This document shows, in pieces, positions 56,360 to 64,000 of a DNA stretch of 64,000 nucleotides (position 1 is the first letter of the stretch; each line of letters begins with the position of its first letter). Both the position numbers and the translations under genes were made by a program. A model generated the notes under the pieces. It had not been told where the DNA came from and did no database searches. It saw nothing but the letters and a program-made list of their open reading frames with translations. The stretch spans positions 43,664,398 to 43,728,397 of the forward strand of contig NC_091934.1 in assembly GCF_041260155.1 (NCBI RefSeq). Reading direction: 5' to 3'. This stretch comes from Ptychodera flava (taxonomy: Eukaryota > Hemichordata > Enteropneusta > Ptychoderidae).

Positions 56360-58970
56360 ATGGTGGCCTACATTGGTTTTATGTTTTCATCACCATGGAA
56401 CTCATTCTTGGCCATTGAGCGCCATCTGTATCAAAGTATTTTTATCACAGACCTAATTAATGAAGAGGACTCTATCCTCTCTGAGGACATGTAATCAAAG
56501 TACCCATTAATCCTTAAGACGCCATAGACTTTCATGCAATATAGCCTCCCATGCCAAGAACTTTTGAACCAATAAACTTGACATGTTACACTTCTTTTAG
56601 ACAGGTACAGTGTGTTTCCTATGATTGGAAGCCCAGCCAAACCACTATGAATTTCAAAGATCAGGAAATGGAGAAGCTTCGAGAAGTCTTTCCATGTTTG
56701 GTTTAGCAAATGGGGGTGGGAAAATGGGCTTAAAATGCACATTTTTGGTTCAAAATGTATTGAAAATGAATAAAAGACTCTAAAAATAGATCTTATAGTC
56801 CAAAAACCTGCAAACTTTTACACATTTTAAATGTCATGAAAAGACATATTTTGGTGAAAATTTTCAGCAGCGGAACTTATCAAATGTAAATAATAAACAA
56901 ACAAACAATTGTTGATATTTGTCAATAATACAAATACCACATACCCTTCAACACAGCTACACAAAAGCATATAACACAAGTGAAATATAGCTCAAGACAA
57001 TTTTAATCAGCAACATGATTGAATTTCGTAAACAACATCTTATATTCATTTGTCGTTTATTTATTTATTTGTTTGTTTGTTTGTTTGTTTGTTTGTGTAC
57101 TTCTTTCTGCATCGAACGGTGAAACCATGTAACCAGGAAAAATCTTTGTTTTTATTTTTTTATTTGGATTCTGATTGCTATCAGATATAATTCAATTGTT
57201 GTTGTTTTGGAATGAATGTTGCCATTAAAGTTAGAGAGGATATGTTTGAAAGATTTTGGCATTGCAAGTAAACACAAACAACTAATTTGATTGATATCAT
57301 GAACAAGCTGCCATCTTACAAGGCAATTCAAATCAGAGCCTGTATTCGGCTACTTTATTAGCTACCCTGTGATTGGCAAACGACGAAAAATTTCACCACA
57401 AAAACGCACTATCTGAACTTCTGAGAAAATAAATTTGATTCAAGAACTAAATAAAATAAGTTTTAGGTACAATAAGGACGACATTCGCCTCTGAACGCTT
57501 TCGATAACCGTACTGGCCCTGACGTTTGATCGCGACGTCTCCGTAAATCATGACAGACAATGTGAACACATATGAAAGTTTGATCACGTATTTTGACGAG
57601 CACGCAACATAATTCGCCAGTAAATGAACAGAAACCAATAGATATGATATAAATAATTACATATCGGGTATATTTCGACAAAAGAATATGTTATAGACGT
57701 AGGAATATGACGCGAGGTCAACAGTTCGGAACGTGCCGTGTTGTATGTTTTGTACACACAAACCTGTGATCGGCGGCCATCTTGGCCGTCTCGATACACG
57801 GTGAAGAATGCCGCGATACCAAAGTTTACTTGACATAAACAGACCTGATCGCTCCAAAATCACATATTAAATTAAGATTTCGTGAAAATCCTTTCAAATT
57901 TCTTCATCATTAGTGTTTTCGGCCTAGAAAACCGAACTGACATACTCAAACTTGAGCTTTCAGAGAGGCTGGTCAATGCGATGGTCCGTGGTGACGCCAT
58001 TCAAGCCTCTGTTCAACTTCAAAATCACGTTCGGCCGATCAAAAAAAGTCTTCATTTTCTCAGAGATTATCCTCAAAAAATACGAAAATATGTCATTTCT
58101 ATAAGAAATGGCCAATAACTTGTCACAAAACGATCGTCTTTAGGATGTACAGCAGGAAAAAGCGTTCAGAATGTCTCTCACTTCAGCGAAGTCAGCGACC
58201 AGATCTGATTAGGTATTCACGGTAAAAATAGTCGACCCGAATTCCTCGAAAGGTCGCTCAAATTACTGGAAATTGCCTAGCTACAACTGATGATGTCATT
58301 ATTTTAGTCCTTATATGGACCTGAAGTGGGTTCAAAGGGTAAGGAATGGATTTATTTGTCAGGTGACCTGTTATACGCGGGAAATCAAGTTCCAAACTTT
58401 GCCTGAGCGAACCTCAGGCGTGTACGGATATATCCGTGCATGGCGCTGAGCGTGAGTTGGGCGTGTACGGATATATACGGGCATGGCGTTTTAAGGGTTA
58501 ACAAGTGGGGACTGTGTCATCAACGATGACTTGTTTTCAAACAGTTTCAACTTTGTTTTGACATAGCATAGACACTGTCTATGATTAAACAGCCTAATGG
58601 AGTGTATCTTATATGTTGGTGATGAAGGAATTAGGAAATATTTAATGAGATATCTAACACACATTCCACCCATAAAACATGAATTTAAAGATGTGTGTAA
58701 CTTTAGACACAATCCGGTTTTGACCAAACAAATACCGGTAGACAAAAATGGAAAAAAGAGACATAATGTTAGTTGCCTAGTGTTTGGGTCAAGGTTAGGT
58801 TTTAGGATAAGCCAATGAAATGGTTCGTATAAAGACATTATTTCAGACCATTAACACCATATACCGTAGTTTTTATTTTAATGACATTTATAGTATTCAT
58901 TTATTATATAATGCATGGTTAGACATACCGGTACAGTGTCAAGTTCAAGATTAACAGTTCAACATACAGC
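56360..58970. other. TNFR intron sequence, no gene recognised; (GTTT)n at 57068-57096
   Basis: The stretch includes a short direct duplication gtgtacggatatat(c/a)cg...gcatggcg at about 58424-58445 and 58462-58485. ORFs at 57882-58118 and 58597-58818 have no recognisable domain. Confidence 0.45.
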
Positions 58971-58980
58971 CGCAGACAAC

Positions 58981-59050
58981 TCCGCATGGCGTAGTGGTAA
59001 CGGGAGGAGTCTTTAATTCAGGCATCCGGGGTTCGATTCCTTATAGGTAT
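58981..59050 (+). tRNA. tRNA-like sequence (tRNA pseudogene or SINE head)
   Basis: A-box-like TGGCGTAGTGG (58987-58997) and a perfect B-box GGTTCGATTCC (59030-59040) have tRNA-like spacing. The acceptor and anticodon arms do not pair well by eye, so a functional tRNA is unlikely. Confidence 0.45.
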
Positions 59051-59521
59051 AGAGTATAACTTAGATAGAAACACTTTTGAGGCATAGTGAAAGGTAAATC
59101 ATGTTGCACCCAGTAGGAGACAGGGCTACAAAAGATGCACAATGTCATGCAATCTGAGCAATTGTATGGGAACCTTTTCATCATTTCCCATCTGACATCA
59201 TTTCTGACAAAGCAATACCGGTATAGTTGTTATAAATAGTATTAGGGGGTAAATATCCTGGTGGTACAAGTCTTTGGTGGTATTGGTGTGTAATGGTTGG
59301 TGGTAATTACCTGGGGGGTGGGGATGGGGTTATATGTCTGGTGGTGATTGTCCAGAGGGTATTTGTCTGGGTGGTAACTGTCCTAAAACCGTTGTTGCAT
59401 TTTATACTGCAGGTTTTAACTGACTGAATCCTGATCATCATCATTCAAAGTTTGTATTATTGGCAATTAAGGGCGTGATATTACAATCAATGAAATTGTT
59501 GTTTCCTTAGGTTCCTCAGAG

Positions 59522-59603
59522 GTAATGTGAAATGTCAAGAATGTATGAGTGGTACTTTTTCAGACACAGTTGACTCATTTTCACCATGTCGAAATCACAC
59601 CAG
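59522..59603 (+). CDS. TNF receptor superfamily member, CRD exon
   Basis: The acceptor is the AG of ctcagag at 59520-59521, chosen because it continues RQG-NVKCQEC in frame from 54165; the upstream ttag/tcag acceptors would hit TGA. The 82-nt exon encodes CQECMSGTFSDTVDSFSPC, a classic CRD3 pattern, and ends phase 2 at donor gtaatg. The intron from 54166 is 5.36 kb and full of repeats. Confidence 0.82.
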
Positions 59604-59815
59604 GTAATGTACACTTACTGTTCTGTGTCAGTGTAGGGTGCAAAAGTCAAATGGCTTTGAAGTTACTTAAACAGAAGTAGATATTTTGTGAGGATTGAAG
59701 GTCACCAACAGTAAGTGATGTAGATTAGTGGATAGGCCGTACTGTCTACTATAAAACTGAATCAGCGAATACTTTCTCTAATGCCGCCTAACAAAGTAAA
59801 TGCAGCCACTGACGT

Positions 59816-60080
59816 TTTAGCTCATATTTAGTACATCTATAAATACGAAAAAGAGCTTATATGGTGAGTTGGTGGCGTTTGTATGTATGTGTGTATGTTA
59901 GTTTGTGCGGATGTATGTCTGTCCAACTCAAAAACTCCCAGACCGCCGCGTCTACCATCTTAGTGTTTGGTGTACAGGTAGACCCAGGGGTGAGATGTGA
60001 CTTTGTTCAAATGAATATGTCAGTGTCGGAAATATGCAAATGATGTAAGAAAAAGGGAAATCCTGCAAATGTGTTGGAGT
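59816..60080 (+). mobile_element. Hairpin-headed element, uninterrupted relative of 44397
   Basis: The head TAGCTCATATTTAG...TAAATAcgaaaaAGAGCTTA, TGTATGT tract and CAAAAACTCCCAGACCGCC are followed by tgtacaggtagacccagggg and ttcaaatgaatatgtcagtg, matching both sides of the Ngaro insertion site. Confidence 0.65.
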
Positions 60081-61009
60081 GGTGGTATTAACTGAAACAA
60101 CCTACACATCTAAGTGAGAGGTTCTATGAGGCATGACCTCATTTGTATGGGGTGTACCTTCTATGTGTTGGAGTGGTGGCAGTAACTGAAACAGCCTACA
60201 CAATGAATCATTTCCTGACATTGTTCATGAACTGTTACATACCGTATTGGCAGACCTGCTCAAACTATGAGGGACTGTGTTGAAACATTCCTGTGCTATG
60301 TGCGTTCCTGAATTAAGTTGCCCTCCAGTACCGCTATACCCATACAGTTTCAGACCTTATTTACTTTTGTCATTGTTGTTTTTCTGGTTTAAATGTTTTT
60401 TGGATGGACCAATTCAAACCAAATGTGAATACACTGTCCTTGATGGTATTTTTTACAGACAAAACACAAAAACAATGTAGCAAATGTCATGAAATCTTTT
60501 TTTTATTGAAAAGGCGTGCTGGCGTTACGAGGAATGAATTTTTGAACATGTTCATAATGGATGTGTTAGACAAATATCTATCCATGTCTCGAACAACAAA
60601 AATGAAAAAAGGTTAAATTTCAACATTATCAGTGATTTTATCCAACTCATTAACTGGAGAGAAGGTTTTCCGCCTTTGGGAAAACAACCGACACTAAACA
60701 CGGATAACGTCTATGGAAAACATTACGAATAGTTGCTTGTGTGTGGGGGGAAGGGGCAAAGGAGTCGGTCAGACAGTCGGCAACACTGTGCTTGTTGTCA
60801 TTTGAATTTCATCTGGACATTTATAATAGACATGGGTGATGACAGTTACACAGCATTCTTGATATTTTCAAACTTCACAAATTACAAGTTTGTTCTTTTA
60901 TGTATGAGTTAATTTACGATACCTTCAATTGCCTCATCATTTATCAAATTACTGTTCCATTCCATCACACTGCTATAGTACTGTGACATAAAGAGATAGG
61001 AAACCTTTT

Positions 61010-61375
61010 GTTCCAACTATCAACACAACTATGGGCAAACATGCAATATCTTACACAGGAAGTATTTTATGGAATACCCTACCACATGATATTAGATCAA
61101 AACCGTCTCTTTAATAGCTCCTTCCGACAATCCCTCAAAATAATGTTGACATATACATAGACATGATGGAGTATTATTTCCTGTTGCACAAGAATTGATG
61201 TACTAAAATATATGTTTATTAGATTAATCACAATTGTATTCATTAAGGAAATGGACTTTGACTAACATTTTTGCTTTTTTTTTTTCCATTTCCTATTTAC
61301 CCTGTAACTTATATATGAATATCAAAAAAGTTCTGTGAAATTTACATTTATTTGTAAAAAAGGGTAAATAAATTA
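61010..61375 (+). pseudogene. 5'-truncated non-LTR retrotransposon 3' end
   Basis: VPTINTTMGKHAISYTGSIL-WNTLPHDIRS (about 61012-61100) is the conserved C-terminal motif of LINE RT proteins, followed by a stop, a 3' UTR and gggtaaataaa running into (ATT)n at 61374-61412. Confidence 0.75.
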
Positions 61376-61412
61376 TTATTATTATTATTATAATTATTAT
61401 TATTATTATTAT
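61374..61412. repeat. (ATT)n tail of the LINE fragment
   Basis: ATT repeats directly after the aataaa-containing 3' end. Confidence 0.85.
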
Positions 61413-62503
61413 ATACGATGGCAGCAATCTATATTGAACTGCTTGCTGCAGCATTTGTTCGGTAGATGCTGTCCTAGTCCTGCATATGATGCTGTGTGTT
61501 TCTTGCATTATACAACCCTGGGAGTAACTTTTTGTTACAATTAGAATACAAATTGAATCTTTTGTTTGATTTGTTGCTTGATTGAATAGGTGGTATGCCT
61601 TTGATGACATTTATTTTAGGTGTTGTGCGTGCCTGAAAAAAACGTCAGTGGCTGCGTTATTTTGTTGCGCAGCACAACAGAGAATCCAAGCTGACTCCGT
61701 TTTTGTAGTAAAATTGAATTAGCTGGAAAATGTATGGATCTTGATGTTAAAAAATATATAACTCAAAAAGATAAATTTGTGAGTAAAACATGATTTTATT
61801 ATTTAATGATCTTAAGTAAGGTGAGCTACATGTACAGTTATACTCACTGGCACTACCGGTATTTCCTGTATTGTTTGAAACACAAAAATTGTATTGATTT
61901 TTTAGCTTCAGTATTTTGTCTTTTTTATTGAAACCAATTTCAGCATTGGATCATTGGTTCAATGTTTCACTAATTGTGTCGTTATATGAAACTCTGAAGA
62001 ATGGTCATCATTCAATACAATTCTGCGATCATGATGCTGTTGTCTATTTCCCAAATCTGGACCTACACAGTTCACTTCAAGTGATGAAATCTTATTTTGC
62101 CATATGCCCTGAAATATCTGACAGTTACTGCGTATTCCCAAGTATAGACACAATTTGTCACAGTGGACCAAATGACGTGTAGCACCATGAACAAAGGAAA
62201 CATACAATTCAATTTGTCTTGAGATACAATACATAGTGCATCCACAAAGTGAAAATGTTATAAAGTTAGCCAGCTCTGTCATTTTCTGTGAAGTATCTTC
62301 CAGTTTGAACAATCAGTATGCATGTTGTTCATTGATTGAAATTAGTTGCCAATTTTTACCAATGTAATATATTTAAGCAAATTAACAGTTCTATACTCAC
62401 ATGTGCTTTTTGCTCGTCTACAAAGAACAAGTATTGCTTCTCCACCGAGCGGATCAGATTTACAAGACCTGACTACATATCAGATATATTTTACTCTTTT
62501 CAG

Positions 62504-62622
62504 GTGCGAGGATGATTTTGAGGTAGAGACACTAGGCTCGAGGGAATCTGATACAAAATGCATACGTATATCTGAAATAAATCCAAGTGCCAGTCTTCCT
62601 ACCACATCAAGTGCCAACCCTA
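62504..62622 (+). CDS. TNF receptor superfamily member, CRD end and stalk exon
   Basis: Acceptor cttttcag and donor gtaagt bound 119 nt. Joined in phase 2 it reads NHT-RCEDDFEVETLGSRESD then TKC, closing the cysteine-rich domain as in CD40-like receptors, followed by a Ser/Thr/Pro-rich stalk (SASLPTTSSANP). Confidence 0.88.
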
Positions 62623-63893
62623 GTAAGTAAACCACCTTATAGGGACAAAGTCACTTTGTTTTGACTTTTTATCACTAATATACTGTTATATTAATGACAA
62701 GTTACTGATGTTGTTAGACTTATTGAAAGATGTCTAAAAATGGTTGACCATGGACAATTTCCATCCCGTTTGAGTGCAGAGTGTAGAAAAAACTCGGCTC
62801 AAGGGTTAACACCAGGCTGGTATTAAAGGCCCATGAGCTGCAACTCTGCGAAATTTGTCCAACTTCAAGGTACCTATAATTCCCTCAGATATTAATTGCA
62901 ATCTACAAATTGAATGATATAGTCATTAACTATGCTTCAACAACATTTGCTTACATGTATGGCAGAATTGGCAGATTTTTGTTCATTTTAAATTTAACGC
63001 TATTTTCAAAATCTTGCCATATTATGTGGAAAACAGAAAATTTTTGTCAAAGTGGAGTGAATCTCTTTCCTTTCCTTTCAGTCTTTTTCTGCCAACGTGA
63101 TCATGTTGTATTTGTAAGATTCAAATTTGCACATGCGTTATTTATGCTGTTTATCATGTAGTTGCATGGAGGTGACCATATTTGGGTGTGGCACCCGTTT
63201 ATTATTTGTCTTACTGAAACCTCCCCACGCAGTCCCACTCAGGGGATAATTATACTTGAGTAAACATCTCTCAGTAAGAACATTTCTATGAGCTAATTTT
63301 AATCTAAATATAAAGTCATGAAAATGAGTCAAAAGTTGCAGCTCATGTGCCTTAAATCCCGGCCTGATATGAAGGTCAAATCATGACACACCCAAATATG
63401 AACTGCTACTCAGTATCACATGTCATTCTGGTATTTGTAACAAAATCTGTATTGTGTGGCACCTTTCACATATAATAACACCAGCTTTCATAAACTGTAG
63501 CAATCCTCGTCTCTCAGTAAACCCACTGGAATACAACGTAGTCCATGTTGTCCAGAGGTCACAAACAAAACACACTGTGTGTGTGAAGCACATGGAGTTA
63601 TTTTTGAATATTTTTCAAATAATTCATTAACATTATTTGGCAAACTGATGGCTAATACCTTAGTAAGTATTTACTGTATTTAATGTATTCTTAAAATTGC
63701 AAAAAGTTAAAAAGATAGCTCCTTTATGTGTACTGCTTTCATCAGCCATGACACAATTAAATCCAAGCTTCTTTAAAAACCACCAGAGCTCCACATGTGA
63801 GCCTGTTAGTTAGGGTGACTGTCTCATGTGGACAACAATTTCAGAAACTATAACAGTATAACACTGTCACAACTTGAAATATTCCATCACCAG

Positions 63894-64000
63894 AACCTCA
63901 TGGCGGAAATGCGAATATTTGGATTGGAATTGGAATTGCTGGCTTCATTGCAGTTATAATTATTCTAGCAATTGTTATCTACAAATGGAAGAAACAAAGA
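63894..64000 (+). CDS. TNF receptor superfamily member, transmembrane exon (runs off the window)
   Basis: Acceptor catcaccag joins in phase 1. The translation KPHGGNANIWIGIGIAGF then IAVIIILAIVIYKWKKQR is a single hydrophobic helix with a basic stop-transfer, oriented type I. The cytoplasmic part (death domain or TRAF-binding motif) would decide the subfamily and lies downstream. Confidence 0.88.

Noticed and set aside
57882..58118. 78-codon ORF with Leu/Glu-rich text
   Set aside because: No family resemblance, lies within the TNFR intron, and shows no splice consistency with neighbouring exons.
58981..59050. A functional tRNA gene
   Set aside because: The boxes are good but the acceptor and anticodon stems do not pair by eye; kept only as a tRNA-like sequence.

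Overview
The window is eukaryotic and intron-rich, with low gene density, AT-rich non-coding DNA and many transposable elements. The gene set (CYP2-clan P450, a NaGLT1/MFSD4B-type MFS transporter, a TNF-receptor-superfamily gene) and the repeat set (Ngaro retroelement, CR1/L2-like non-LTR fragments, TIR MITEs, elements with arrays of about 150-bp repeats) suggest a marine invertebrate, most plausibly a non-vertebrate deuterostome (hemichordate, lancelet or echinoderm). The species cannot be fixed from sequence alone.

Host genes, all on the + strand. (1) About 272-2290: the last two exons of a CYP2-like cytochrome P450, with a one-base frameshift just before the heme-binding exon. (2) 32677-35615: a complete three-exon, 489-residue, 12-TM MFS transporter. 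A partial duplicate of its 5' part lies at about 13.1-17.15 kb, with an intact first exon (16125-16220) but no body. Both copies carry the same degenerate second-exon relic. (3) 53425 to past the end of the window: a TNF receptor superfamily member, with cysteine-rich exons at 53425, 53893, 59522 and 62504 and a transmembrane exon at 63894. The signal-peptide exon was not found and the cytoplasmic part lies beyond the window.

Mobile and repeated DNA fills most of the rest. A non-LTR fragment at 2.9-4.1 kb follows the P450. A 186-bp foldback lies at 10.2 kb. At 11.19-11.88 kb is a small TIR element whose two ends carry the starts of two convergent genes (SAP-domain and THAP-domain proteins). 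From 18.1 to 28.05 kb there is a very large imperfect inverted duplication, with a nested 1.8-kb TTA-flanked element in its left arm and (TTA)n tracts at all four arm ends. A 1.7-kb element with a 147-bp tandem array (30.08-31.79 kb) interrupts the second transporter copy. From 37.4 to 43.9 kb there is a dense cluster of MITEs with clear target-site duplications (two TTAA elements of about 186 bp, an 81-bp element, two hAT-like 161/162-bp palindromes, a 968-bp TTAA element) and a decayed non-LTR reverse transcriptase.

The best-preserved element is a minus-strand Ngaro-type tyrosine-recombinase retrotransposon at 44575-49944. It has split direct repeats, an identical 133-bp repeat pair, a gag-like ORF, RT-RNase H in the same frame behind a single UGA, and a tyrosine recombinase ORF without an ATG that can be joined in frame to RT-RNase H by a predicted 131-nt intron. 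It sits inside one of the hairpin-headed 150-bp-repeat elements, and the interrupted halves can be matched. The TNFR introns hold more of those elements, including a ten-unit array with a palindrome in most units.
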